64,000 nt of DNA from positions 1,081,452 through 1,145,451 of the forward strand of contig NZ_KV917374.1 of assembly GCF_002019645.1 (NCBI RefSeq). Direction: 5' to 3'. Positions 34,684 through 43,164 of this stretch are shown piece after piece. Within the stretch, counting starts at the first letter, position 1, and every line of letters begins with the position of its first letter. The notes below the pieces were generated by a model that saw nothing but the letters and a program-made list of their open reading frames with translations, was not told where the DNA came from and did no database searches. Made by a program: the position numbers and the translations under genes. The stretch comes from Litchfieldia alkalitelluris. Its GTDB lineage: Bacteria > Bacillota > Bacilli > Bacillales > Bacillaceae_L.

Positions 34684-35964
34684 ATGAGACATCATTCATT
34701 AGCTAAAACACCCCCAATGGGTTGGAATAGTTGGGATTGCTATGGTGCGACAGTGAAAGAAGAAGAAGTTAAAGGAAATGCAGATTATATGGCTGAACAT
34801 CTTAAGGAGTATGGTTGGGAGTATATAGTAGTGGATATACAATGGTATGAATCAGGTGCAGTCTCATCTGCTTACCGCCCTTTTGTTCCACTAGAGATGG
34901 ATGAATATTCAAGGCTAATCCCCGCGGTAAACCGTTTCCCATCATCTGAAGGAGGGAAAGGCTTTAAACCATTAGCTGACTATGTCCATAATCTAGGACT
35001 CAAATTTGGAATTCATATTATGAGGGGAATTCCAAGGCAAGCGGTTCATAACAATACCCCATTACTTGGAATAGATATTACAGCAAGAGATATCGCTCAT
35101 CCAAATTCCATCTGTCCATGGAATACTGATATGTATGGAGTCGATGCCTCTAAAGAAGGAGCACAGCAATATTATGACTCATTATTTCAAATGTATGCGG
35201 AATGGGGAGTTGATTTTGTAAAGGTAGATGATATAGCAGCTTCAAGGCTTTATCATTTCCATCAAGAAGAAATTGAACTCATTCGAAAAGCAATCGATAA
35301 CTGTGGAAGAGATATGGTGTTAAGTCTATCTCCAGGTCCAGCTCCATTAGAGTATGCTGCTGAACTAAAGTCCAATGCTAATATGTGGAGAATGACAGAT
35401 GATTTCTGGGATCATTGGGATCTCCTATTGGGCATGTTTGAAAGATGTGAGAAATGGAATGAATTTAGAGGGCAAGGTTATTGGCCTGACTGTGATATGT
35501 TGCCTTTAGGGCATATTGGTATTCGGTCTGTAGATGGTGGCGGTGGGGATCGTTGGTCTCGCTTCACAGAGGATGAACAATTAACGATGATGACTTTATG
35601 GTCAATATTTAAATCGCCTCTTATGTTTGGCGGTGAACTTCGTGATAATGATGAATGGACCCTTTCACTACTTACCAACCGTGAAGTGATGCAAGTAAAT
35701 CAAAATAGTCATAGTAATCGTCTTGTTTATCGTGAAGAGAATAAAAGTGTTTGGATGGCTAAAGATCATTCGGGAAATACCTTTGTGGCTTTGTTTAATT
35801 TGAGTGAGCAAGAAGACACAGTAAAAGTATCGATGGAACAGTTAGGGCTATTAGGTGAAAAACAAGCTACTGATTTGTGGAAGAAAATTGAGTTAGGAAC
35901 CGTATCCGGTTTTATTGAACAATCTCTAGCTCCACATGCTTCCATCTTACTAAAATTATATTAA
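34684..35964 (+). CDS. GH27 glycosidase, probable beta-L-arabinopyranosidase
   Basis: 426-aa GH27 enzyme of the alpha-galactosidase fold, without a signal peptide, so intracellular. PPMGWNSWDCYG is the family N-terminal signature. The nucleophile is probably Asp182 (VKVDD) and the acid/base Asp240 (RMTDDFW). The substrate loop reads Asp51-Ile52-Gln-Trp where true alpha-galactosidases have Asp-Asp-Cys-Trp. From memory, replacement of that second Asp by Ile marks GH27 beta-L-arabinopyranosidases (Streptomyces, Geobacillus Abp). The arabinan context agrees. Alternative: alpha-galactosidase. GH27 membership is firm; the specificity is inference. Confidence 0.85.
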   Translation: MRHHSLAKTPPMGWNSWDCYGATVKEEEVKGNADYMAEHLKEYGWEYIVVDIQWYESGAVSSAYRPFVPLEMDEYSRLIPAVNRFPSSEGGKGFKPLADYVHNLGLKFGIHIMRGIPRQAVHNNTPLLGIDITARDIAHPNSICPWNTDMYGVDASKEGAQQYYDSLFQMYAEWGVDFVKVDDIAASRLYHFHQEEIELIRKAIDNCGRDMVLSLSPGPAPLEYAAELKSNANMWRMTDDFWDHWDLLLGMFERCEKWNEFRGQGYWPDCDMLPLGHIGIRSVDGGGGDRWSRFTEDEQLTMMTLWSIFKSPLMFGGELRDNDEWTLSLLTNREVMQVNQNSHSNRLVYREENKSVWMAKDHSGNTFVALFNLSEQEDTVKVSMEQLGLLGEKQATDLWKKIELGTVSGFIEQSLAPHASILLKLY

Positions 35965-35970
35965 GAAGAA

Positions 35971-35999
35971 AAAAACCACCTCTTAATGGGTGGTTTTTT
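35971..35999 (+). terminator. Intrinsic terminator after the GH27 gene
   Basis: AAACCACC-N7-GGGTGGTTTTTT. A small palindrome TATGGTA-GCGT-TACCATA follows at 36006-36023, between the converging GH27 and araR genes. Confidence 0.85.
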
Positions 36000-36050
36000 G
36001 TTAAACTATGGTAGCGTTACCATAACTAGGAGGGAATATTGCTATTTCAT

Positions 36051-37175
36051 TTATATCAAGGTAGTCTTCTTTATAGGTGCAGTAGAGTGTCGAATGACTA
36101 ATTCGGGTTCATACACAGTGGAATGAGTGCTACTACCATTTGCTTCCACTGCAGAAATAATCCACTTCGCCGCTTCAATCCCCATATCCATTTTTGGGTG
36201 ACTCACTGACGTTAACTTAACTTCTGAAGCCTCAGCCAAGAAGGAATCATCATAACCGATGATGGAGACATCTTCTGGAACACTTAAATCAAGTTCTCTT
36301 AATATATTTAAAACATTTAAAGCTAACTGATCATTATAACAAACGATTGCTGAAGGTTTATCTTCTCCGGTTAAAAAGCTCTTTAGTTTTTCTAGTATTG
36401 TGTGATCCTGATCCTCAGTAGTGTAGGTAATGACCATGTCAGAGAAAAAGGGGACTTCATGTTCTCTAAAAGCTCGGATAAATCCTTGCATTCGATTAAC
36501 CCCTTGAAGGTCATCAGTTTTAAATACCCCAATAATCTTTTCATGACCTAATTCAATCAGGTGTTCAGTAGCGATATAACCACCGTGTTCATCGTTCATT
36601 ACGAAATGAGGAGGCATTAATTGAGAGTAGAATTGATTGATCATTAAATATGGAATATTTTTTTGTTCTAATTCTAAATAATAATTAATGTTAGGGTTAT
36701 AATTGCTACTCTTTGTAGGCTCGACAATCAAACCGTCTATATTTCTGCTTAACATTGTTTGCAAACACTGTTTTTCCTTTTCGACATCATTATCCGTACA
36801 AGCAAAAATTAAAGAATATCCTTGCGTTGTAAGATAGGATTCAATTCCTTTAATAATGGAAGGGAAGATATAATCGGAGATATACGTGGTAATGACACCT
36901 ATATTTCTCCCGTTATCGGTAAGATGTTGGGTATTTGATTGTAACTTCGGCTCGTGTGAATGGTCTGAGCAAAAGGTACCAGCGCCTTGTTCTCTGTAAA
37001 GCCATCCTTCATGTACCAAATCCCCAACGGCTTGGCGAACTGTATGTCTACTAACGCTGAACAGTTTGACAAGCTCATTTTCAGAGTGGATTTTTTCTCC
37101 AGGGGATACTTTGCCGCTAGATATCCACTCAATGATTTGTTCTTTAACCATATTATATTTGGTTTTTGGTGCCAC
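36051..37175 (-). CDS. araR: Arabinose repressor AraR (GntR-type HTH with LacI-type effector domain)
   Basis: 374-aa chimeric repressor. The N-terminal winged helix (about 1-70, SENELVKLFSVSRHTVRQAVGDLVHEGWL) belongs to the GntR family and the rest (about 85-374) to the LacI/periplasmic-binding fold (NIGVITTYISDYIFPSIIKGIE, IIGYDDSFLAE). This architecture defines B. subtilis AraR, which leaves its operators when L-arabinose binds. GTG start with a ggcggtgg ribosome site. Divergent from araNPQ; AraR-box-like sites in the shared intergenic region suggest autoregulation. Confidence 0.94.
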   Translation of the reverse strand: MAPKTKYNMVKEQIIEWISSGKVSPGEKIHSENELVKLFSVSRHTVRQAVGDLVHEGWLYREQGAGTFCSDHSHEPKLQSNTQHLTDNGRNIGVITTYISDYIFPSIIKGIESYLTTQGYSLIFACTDNDVEKEKQCLQTMLSRNIDGLIVEPTKSSNYNPNINYYLELEQKNIPYLMINQFYSQLMPPHFVMNDEHGGYIATEHLIELGHEKIIGVFKTDDLQGVNRMQGFIRAFREHEVPFFSDMVITYTTEDQDHTILEKLKSFLTGEDKPSAIVCYNDQLALNVLNILRELDLSVPEDVSIIGYDDSFLAEASEVKLTSVSHPKMDMGIEAAKWIISAVEANGSSTHSTVYEPELVIRHSTAPIKKTTLI

Positions 37176-37211
37176 GGTACCACCGCCTTTCAGATATTGT
37201 ATGAATCTATC

Positions 37212-37227
37212 ACTTATACGTACAACA
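37212..37227. promoter_or_regulatory. AraR box (araR side)
   Basis: ACTTATACGTACAACA matches the AraR operator pattern around the TACGTA core. It lies about 37 bp upstream of the araR start and probably serves autoregulation. Confidence 0.65.
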
Positions 37228-37305
37228 CTAAAACATACTAATCATAGTAACAAATAAAATGAAAATATACTATGATTAAATTATATATTAATAGTAAATA
37301 AAATT

Positions 37306-37321
37306 ACATGTACGTACATAA
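37306..37321. promoter_or_regulatory. AraR box upstream of the araN promoter
   Basis: ACATGTACGTACATAA, a near-palindrome around TACGTA. It sits just upstream of the -35 region. Confidence 0.7.
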
Positions 37322-37342
37322 AAAATTTTTTTATAAAAATAA

Positions 37343-37371
37343 TTGACATGTACGAATGGGTGTATTACTAT
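37343..37371 (+). promoter_or_regulatory. Putative araN promoter with degenerate AraR box
   Basis: TTGACA (37343-37348), 17-bp spacer, TACTAT (37366-37371). A half-conserved AraR site ATGTACGAAT lies in the spacer. The predicted transcript has an unusually long leader of about 250 nt. Confidence 0.6.
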
Positions 37372-37492
37372 TTGAAGTGTAGAGAATACGTTTTCATAAG
37401 TTTTGAAAGAGAGACTTATAGTACGTTAGAAGCACCTTCTATAAAGGTATTTTCCTTAAAAAGAAAAAAAAGGAAATATAGGAGGACTCTTA

Positions 37493-37520
37493 TGTAAACG
37501 CTTTACACGTACGTACGTTT
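37493..37520. promoter_or_regulatory. Composite cre-like and AraR site in the araN leader
   Basis: TGTAAACGCTTTACA (37493-37507) is palindromic and cre-like, though one base longer than the CcpA consensus. It overlaps ACGTACGTACGT (37508-37519), an AraR-type core. Both lie well downstream of the predicted promoter, a position suited to roadblock repression. A ribosome-site-equipped ATG-TAA start-stop (37492-37497) overlaps the left part. Confidence 0.55.
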
Positions 37521-37625
37521 TTACAGTTTTCTACAAATTTTTCGTTTGTCTTTAACTGCTTTTCAAAGGTTTCACAAATTTTTTATTCTTTAAAACTTAT
37601 AAAAAATTATTAGGGGGAGATTTAC

Positions 37626-38993
37626 TTGTTTAAATCATCTAAAAAAATCGGAATGATGATGTTGCTATTGGTTATGGTAATTAGTACTGTTCTTGCTGGT
37701 TGTTCGAGTGAAGGTTCTAGTGGTGACGGCAAAGACGGCGGAAAAGTAGAATTACAGTTTATGTTCAGAGGACAGCCGCAGGAATTAGAAGCTTATTCAG
37801 CGACTGTTAAGAGATTTGAAGAGTCACACCCTAATGTGAAAGTTAAAATGGTACAAGTTGCTCCAGATCAATATGATACAAAATTAAAAGCTGCAATCGC
37901 TGGACGTAAAATTCCTGATGTGTTCTTCTATAACCCGGCTCAAGTAAAAGCATACGTAAACTCTGGTGTATTAAAAGATATCACTGAGTTTGTAGAAGGT
38001 TCAGAAGATGTACAAATTGATGATATTTGGGCAGCTGGTGTTGCTAAATACCGTTTTGATGGTACAACACTTGGTCAAGGTGCGATTTACGGATTACCAA
38101 AAGACTTAGGGCCATTTGCTTTAGGTTACAACAAGACAATGTTTGAAGAAGCTGGAATCCCGCTTCCTGACAAAGATGTGCCATATACTTTTGAAGAATT
38201 TATCGACGTTTCTAAGCAATTAACAATAGATAAAGATGGCGATGGTAAAAAAGATCAATATGGAACAGGTTTCAATGTTAACTGGGCTCTACAACCATTC
38301 GTTTGGAGTAATGGTGGGGACTGGATTGATGAAACAGGAACAAAGGTAACAGTAGATACACCTGAATTTGTTGAAGCATTACAATACTTTGCAGATCAAC
38401 AAAATGTACATGAAATCACTCCTTCTATTTCAGAAGCACAAACACTTGATACGTACCAAAGATGGTTAAAAGGTGAATTAGCATTCTTCCCTGTAGGTCC
38501 TTGGGATATGGCTGCATTCAAAGAACAATTAAAATTTGAATATGATTTATTACCATGGCCAGCAGGTTCAACTGGTGAGTCAGCTGCATGGATTGGTTCT
38601 CTTGGAATCGGTGTAGGCGCTACAACTAAAAACGCAGATGCTGCTGCACAGTTAGCATTGTACCTATCTGCTGACCAAGAAGGACAGCAAGCATTAGTAG
38701 ATGCACAAGTTCAATTACCAAACAGTGTAACAGTTGCAGATGAATGGGCTGCTGATACTTCAATCAAACCTGAAAACAAGCAAGAATTTTTAGATATCAT
38801 TAAAGATTATGGCCGCGGATTCCCTGCTGAAAAAACTTACACTGCTGAGTGGTATGATGAATTCTTTAAGAATATTCAACCAGTTATGGATGGTAAGATG
38901 ACAGCTGCAGAATATGTGAAAGAAGCTCAGCCGAAAATGCAAAAACTATTAGATGCAGCGATCGAACAGGAAAAGCAAGCTGCTAAAAAGTAA
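37626..38993 (+). CDS. araN: Arabino-oligosaccharide ABC transporter, substrate-binding lipoprotein (AraN-like)
   Basis: 455-aa extracellular solute-binding protein (family 1). A type II signal peptide ends in the lipobox LAGC with lipidated Cys26, followed by a Ser/Gly/Lys-rich linker and the mature domain beginning [18 protein letters not shown]. It contains a calcium-loop-like DKDGDGKKD near residue 216. TTG start with a gggggag ribosome site. Followed by two permeases; no ATPase gene is present, so it probably relies on a shared MsmX-type ATPase encoded elsewhere. The ligand, arabino-oligosaccharides, is inferred from context. Confidence 0.9.
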   Translation: MFKSSKKIGMMMLLLVMVISTVLAGCSSEGSSGDGKDGGKVELQFMFRGQPQELEAYSATVKRFEESHPNVKVKMVQVAPDQYDTKLKAAIAGRKIPDVFFYNPAQVKAYVNSGVLKDITEFVEGSEDVQIDDIWAAGVAKYRFDGTTLGQGAIYGLPKDLGPFALGYNKTMFEEAGIPLPDKDVPYTFEEFIDVSKQLTIDKDGDGKKDQYGTGFNVNWALQPFVWSNGGDWIDETGTKVTVDTPEFVEALQYFADQQNVHEITPSISEAQTLDTYQRWLKGELAFFPVGPWDMAAFKEQLKFEYDLLPWPAGSTGESAAWIGSLGIGVGATTKNADAAAQLALYLSADQEGQQALVDAQVQLPNSVTVADEWAADTSIKPENKQEFLDIIKDYGRGFPAEKTYTAEWYDEFFKNIQPVMDGKMTAAEYVKEAQPKMQKLLDAAIEQEKQAAKK

Positions 38994-39022
38994 TATAAAT
39001 TGTTCCTACATGTAACATGTAT

Positions 39023-39063
39023 AAATGGTGCTAGTTTACTAGAGTCTACTAGCACCATTTATT
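39023..39063 (+). terminator. Attenuating hairpin between araN and araP
   Basis: AAATGGTGCTAGT ... ACTAGCACCATTT, 13-bp stem with a modest T-rich tail. This arrangement typically raises the binding-protein level relative to the permeases. Confidence 0.75.
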
Positions 39064-39154
39064 CCTTTTAACTAAATTTTTTTGTGATAAGATATAAGAA
39101 AATTTTAAAAAAGGCAAATGTTTAACTTAATGCTCTTTGAAAGGGTGAGGAAAG

Positions 39155-40048
39155 ATGAAAGCTACAACATCCAAGCTGCATCGCACAGAAGAAAGAAATG
39201 CCTGGTTGTTTATTGCAGCACCAATCTTAGGATTTCTTATTTTTGCATTAGTTCCTTTAATTTATTCAATATATGGAGCTTTTACGAACTGGGACGGTCT
39301 AGGACAAATGACGTTTATTGGCCTAGAAAACTTTATTAATTTATTTCAAGATGAGTATTTCTACAAATCTATGTATAATACGATCTTCATGATGCTTGGT
39401 ATACCGGTTGGAATAGTACTAGCACTATTACTTGCACTAGGTTTAAATAGAGGGATTCCTGGAACAAATACATTCCGAGTTCTTTATTACATTCCTGTTG
39501 TATCATCAATCGCAGCAATTGCAATCCTGTGGCAGTGGGCTTATAACGGAGATTATGGTTTAGTTAACCAATTTCTAGCGATATTCGGTATTGAAGGACC
39601 CAACTGGCTACAAAATACCTCAACAGTAAAACCTGCATTAATTATTATGGCTGTTTGGAAGGGATTAGGCTACACAATGCTTCTATATTTAGCAGCTCTT
39701 CAAAGTGTACCAAAATCATTCTATGAAGCAGCTAAACTAGATGGAGCTAATGCTTTTAAATCATTCTTATATATCACACTACCGATGGTTAAACCTGTTA
39801 CATTCTTCATTGTTGTTACCAGTATTATTGGTGGTGCTCAGATCTTTGCTGAAATTAACGTTATGACTCCTACAGGAGGACCGGAATACAGTTCAGCATC
39901 TGTAGTGTTTTATGTTTGGCAGAAAGCATTTGGTAACTTCCAATTAGGTTACGCATCTGCAATGGCCTTAGTACTGGGACTATTTATCTTCATCATCACT
40001 CTTATTCAGTTTAAAATAAATGAAAAAAGTTCATTTGATTTGGATTAA
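39155..40048 (+). CDS. araP: ABC transporter permease AraP-like
   Basis: 297-aa inner-membrane permease of the MalF type with about six transmembrane helices. The EAA loop EAAKLDGANAFKSFLYITLPMVKP is near residue 189-212 and contacts the ATPase. An agggtgaggaa ribosome site precedes the ATG. Second gene of the araNPQ transporter set. Confidence 0.92.
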   Translation: MKATTSKLHRTEERNAWLFIAAPILGFLIFALVPLIYSIYGAFTNWDGLGQMTFIGLENFINLFQDEYFYKSMYNTIFMMLGIPVGIVLALLLALGLNRGIPGTNTFRVLYYIPVVSSIAAIAILWQWAYNGDYGLVNQFLAIFGIEGPNWLQNTSTVKPALIIMAVWKGLGYTMLLYLAALQSVPKSFYEAAKLDGANAFKSFLYITLPMVKPVTFFIVVTSIIGGAQIFAEINVMTPTGGPEYSSASVVFYVWQKAFGNFQLGYASAMALVLGLFIFIITLIQFKINEKSSFDLD

Positions 40049-40089
40049 TATAAGGTGTGTATAGAAGTAAGAGAAAGGGGCGTTTCAAC

Positions 40090-40977
40090 ATGGAAGTTGC
40101 AATTGAAAGTAAAAAGTCTGTTAAACCAGAATATATGTCTGAAAAGAAAAAAAATAGAATCACCAATACATTAATTTTCATCTTTCTGAGCTGTGGAGCT
40201 ATCTTCATGGTAGCACCGTTGTTATGGATGTTCTCTACTTCACTTAAATCTAAAGAGGATGTATTTGCATTACCTCCTGTTTGGATTCCTGAAACCATTT
40301 CATTTGCAAAATATGCTGAAATTTGGAGTATGGGTCCGCTTTTATCTGGTATAAGTAATAGTTTAATTGTTGCGATCTCTGTTACAGTGATTGGAACGTT
40401 TACATCAAGTTTAGCAGCGTTTGCTTTTGCTAAACTACATTTCAGAGGGAAGAATAAAATTTTCATCATGCTGTTTGCATCTGTTATGATTCCTTATCCT
40501 GTAGTTATGATTCCACAATTCATCATGTTTTCTACTGTTGGATGGATTGACACTTTATTACCATTAATCATACCGGGCTTTTTTGGAAACATCTTCATGA
40601 TTTTCTTTTTACGTCAGTTTTTAACAAGCGTCCCCAACTCAATCATTGAAGCGGCAAAGATTGATGGATGTTCTTATTTTCAAATCTTTTATAAAATCAT
40701 CTTTCCGTTGATCAAGCCAGCGGTAGCGGCACAGTTGATTTTGTGGTTTATGGGAATCTGGAATGATTACCTCGCTCCAATTCTTTACTTGAACTCACCT
40801 GAAAAACAAACGTTACAGCTTGTAATTGCAAACTTTAACGCTTCATATGCAATTCAAAGTGATTATCCATTAATCATGGCGGCCTCAGTGGTTGCATTGT
40901 TACCGATGTTAATTGTTTTTATTATCTTCCAAAAGCAAATCATCGAGTCTATTGCGATCTCTGGTGTAAAAGGTTAA
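40090..40977 (+). CDS. araQ: ABC transporter permease AraQ-like
   Basis: 295-aa MalG-type permease with about six transmembrane helices and an EAA loop (EAAKIDGCSYFQIFYKIIFPLIKP) near residue 195-218. The frame is open from 40057, but the ATG at 40090 follows agaaagggg and is preferred. Partner of AraP. A terminator about 60 nt downstream separates it from the arabinanase gene. Confidence 0.92.
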   Translation: MEVAIESKKSVKPEYMSEKKKNRITNTLIFIFLSCGAIFMVAPLLWMFSTSLKSKEDVFALPPVWIPETISFAKYAEIWSMGPLLSGISNSLIVAISVTVIGTFTSSLAAFAFAKLHFRGKNKIFIMLFASVMIPYPVVMIPQFIMFSTVGWIDTLLPLIIPGFFGNIFMIFFLRQFLTSVPNSIIEAAKIDGCSYFQIFYKIIFPLIKPAVAAQLILWFMGIWNDYLAPILYLNSPEKQTLQLVIANFNASYAIQSDYPLIMAASVVALLPMLIVFIIFQKQIIESIAISGVKG

Positions 40978-41040
40978 TACCATTCAATCGAATGCTAGTG
41001 CATGTTGAAGAGAATGTAAAAGGTTAATAGAGAAGTTAAA

Positions 41041-41085
41041 AAGGCACTTATCAATTGAGTTTTACTGATAGGTGTCTTTTGTTTT
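41041..41085 (+). terminator. Intrinsic terminator after araQ
   Basis: AAGGCACTTATCA ... TGATAGGTGTCTTTT stem followed by a T-rich tail. Confidence 0.8.
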
Positions 41086-41178
41086 AGGTTAACTTTGAGA
41101 GTGATTCTTTCAAAACAAAATCAGATGATAAAGTAGCTTATTTTGCATTATTTTGTTATCAAAGCAAGGAGTAATTAT

Positions 41179-42642
41179 ATGAAAAATAAATCACAGAAAA
41201 TTATCATGGGGTTAGTCATATTATTTATTCTCATTCTAGGTATAGTGTATGGCTCGAAGTCATTTGCACCAAAGAAAAATGATTATTCAGGAGTCGAGCT
41301 TCCTGCTGCTCCTCAAGTGGAACCGATATTGAATGTTAACAATGACATCCTTTATAAGGAAGATGAATGGACAACTAATTTCACTCATGATGCAGCACTA
41401 ATCAAAGCTGATGATTGGTATTACGCATTTTCCACAGATTACATGGTGGGAGCGACACCGACACCGGGTATACAGATTAGAAAATCAAAGGACTTAATAC
41501 AATGGGAATTTGTTGGTCGAGTATTTGACCAAGTTCCATCAGAAGCATGGGAATGGACTAATGGAAACACCTTTTGGGCGCCTGATGTGTTCGAAATGAA
41601 TGACAGGTACTATTTGTATTATTCTGTTTCAAGTGTCGGAAGTCGGAACTCATATATTGGATTAGCAACAAGTGATTCTATTGAAGGTCCATGGACAGAT
41701 GAAGGTGCGGTCATAAAGTCAAAAGATGGTGATGATTTTACTGTAAATGCAATTGATGCTGGGATTACATTAGATGAAAAAGGTCAGCCATGGATGGTCT
41801 ATGGTTCTTATTTTGGTGGTATTTTTATCACCCAACTTGATAAAAGTACCGGTAAACTAAAATACTCTAATGATGAAGGAACTTTAATTGCGCAAAGAAA
41901 GAATATGAATTTTGGAATAGAAGGACCAGAGATCATGTATAACCCTGAGACTGGATATTATTATTTAACGGTGTCCTATGAATGGTTAGAGGATACGTAT
42001 AATGTAAGAACTGCTAGATCTAAAAGTATTACGGGTCCTTACCTTGATTATAACGATAAAAACATGATAGATACGACTGATGAATCTTTTAATACTGGAA
42101 ATAAGATAGTTGGTTCATATGTATTTGATAACGATAGCGGTTGGCAAGGGACTGGCCATAACGGATTGTTAGAAGAAGATGGGGAGTATTATCTTACTCA
42201 TAATGCTAGGCCTGGTGAGGATATCTATTGGTCACATTTACATGTAAGAAAGATTGTGTGGACAGAAGATGGATGGCCAGTTGTTTCACCAGAGAGGTAC
42301 GCAGGTGAAAAGGAACAGGCTGTAACAGAAGAAAACATCATCGGTGATTGGGAAAAGATTTTGTTACCACGCTATGATGATAGTGTACAGGTTTCACAGC
42401 AAATTGAACTTTTAGAGAACGGAAAAACGAATGATGAATCTGGAAAGAGTCATTGGGAGTTAACTGATGATAATCTATTAAGATTGTCTATTTATGACCC
42501 AGGTATTGCTCCTGGAGATTATTGGAATTATGCGTTAAAAGTTGTTCCAGCTTGGGACTGGGAGAATTGGAATGGCACATTGGTGTTTACAGGAATGGAT
42601 CAAGAAGGAACAGTCCTTTGGGGGAAGAAGAGGGTTGAGTAA
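41179..42642 (+). CDS. Extracellular GH43 endo-alpha-1,5-L-arabinanase (Abn2-like)
   Basis: 487-aa protein with an N-terminal hydrophobic segment (about 8-26) that is a signal peptide or membrane anchor, then a GH43 five-bladed propeller and a C-terminal beta-rich domain (about 385-487). This is the two-domain layout of B. subtilis Abn2 rather than the shorter AbnA. Catalytic residues: Asp71 (FTHDAAL) as base, the Asp of NAIDAGI near 195, and the Glu of EGPEIMY near 247. The metal-site HNG motif (GTGHNGLL) is present. Likely performs the first cut of arabinan outside the cell. The ATG at 41179 follows aaggag. Confidence 0.88.
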   Translation: MKNKSQKIIMGLVILFILILGIVYGSKSFAPKKNDYSGVELPAAPQVEPILNVNNDILYKEDEWTTNFTHDAALIKADDWYYAFSTDYMVGATPTPGIQIRKSKDLIQWEFVGRVFDQVPSEAWEWTNGNTFWAPDVFEMNDRYYLYYSVSSVGSRNSYIGLATSDSIEGPWTDEGAVIKSKDGDDFTVNAIDAGITLDEKGQPWMVYGSYFGGIFITQLDKSTGKLKYSNDEGTLIAQRKNMNFGIEGPEIMYNPETGYYYLTVSYEWLEDTYNVRTARSKSITGPYLDYNDKNMIDTTDESFNTGNKIVGSYVFDNDSGWQGTGHNGLLEEDGEYYLTHNARPGEDIYWSHLHVRKIVWTEDGWPVVSPERYAGEKEQAVTEENIIGDWEKILLPRYDDSVQVSQQIELLENGKTNDESGKSHWELTDDNLLRLSIYDPGIAPGDYWNYALKVVPAWDWENWNGTLVFTGMDQEGTVLWGKKRVE

Positions 42643-42941
42643 CCTGAGATGAAGATGTTCATGAATCAATCAAAAGAAAGTGAACTTCATTGACAAACAT
42701 TACAATCTTTCAGTTAGTAATAGATTTTTCTGGCCGAAAGAGATGTTGATTTAAAGGTGAACATACTTCGAAGTTGTCGGGTGTTTGAATGGTACAAGAA
42801 TTAAATAATACATCAATTAGAAGCGGTTGTGATAATTGGTGCTTATTTTTTCACCTTAAATAAATATTCCTAAAAAACTTTTAAATAAATATCAAAATAC
42901 CATTGAAAAATTAAAGATAGGTGGTACAATCAAGTTAAAGG

Positions 42942-42957
42942 TTATACGTACAAGTTA
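42942..42957. promoter_or_regulatory. AraR box 1 of araBDA
   Basis: GTTATACGTACAAGTT, just downstream of the -10 (42925-42930). Its central 13 bp are the exact reverse complement of box 2. Confidence 0.8.
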
Positions 42958-43023
42958 GAGAGGTGAGTTAAGTTTTATATTTAACTTGTAGGGTTTTGAA
43001 ATTCTCTTGAAATCAATCTTATT

Positions 43024-43039
43024 CTTGTACGTATAACAA
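43024..43039. promoter_or_regulatory. AraR box 2 of araBDA
   Basis: CTTGTACGTATAACAA, centred about 82 bp from box 1, close to eight helical turns. This suits cooperative binding with DNA looping as described for B. subtilis ara promoters. Confidence 0.8.
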
Positions 43040-43164
43040 AATATACACAAAAGGAAATCTTATAGTGAATAGTGAGTCAGTAGATGCTATAAAATTATGA
43101 AACTTAATTTTTATTTTAACTAGTTTGTAAACGTATTCTTATATTAAAAGGTAGGGTGAGTATA

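Larger units (their letters stand above)
42643..43164. other. Regulatory intergenic region upstream of araBDA
   Basis: 522 bp with no gene. It contains a promoter TTGAAA (42903-42908)-16 bp-TACAAT (42925-42930), two oppositely oriented AraR boxes (42942-42957, 43024-43039), a small hairpin GTTAAGTT/AACTT between them, and a weak cre-like TGTAAACGTATTC near 43125. Confidence 0.65.
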
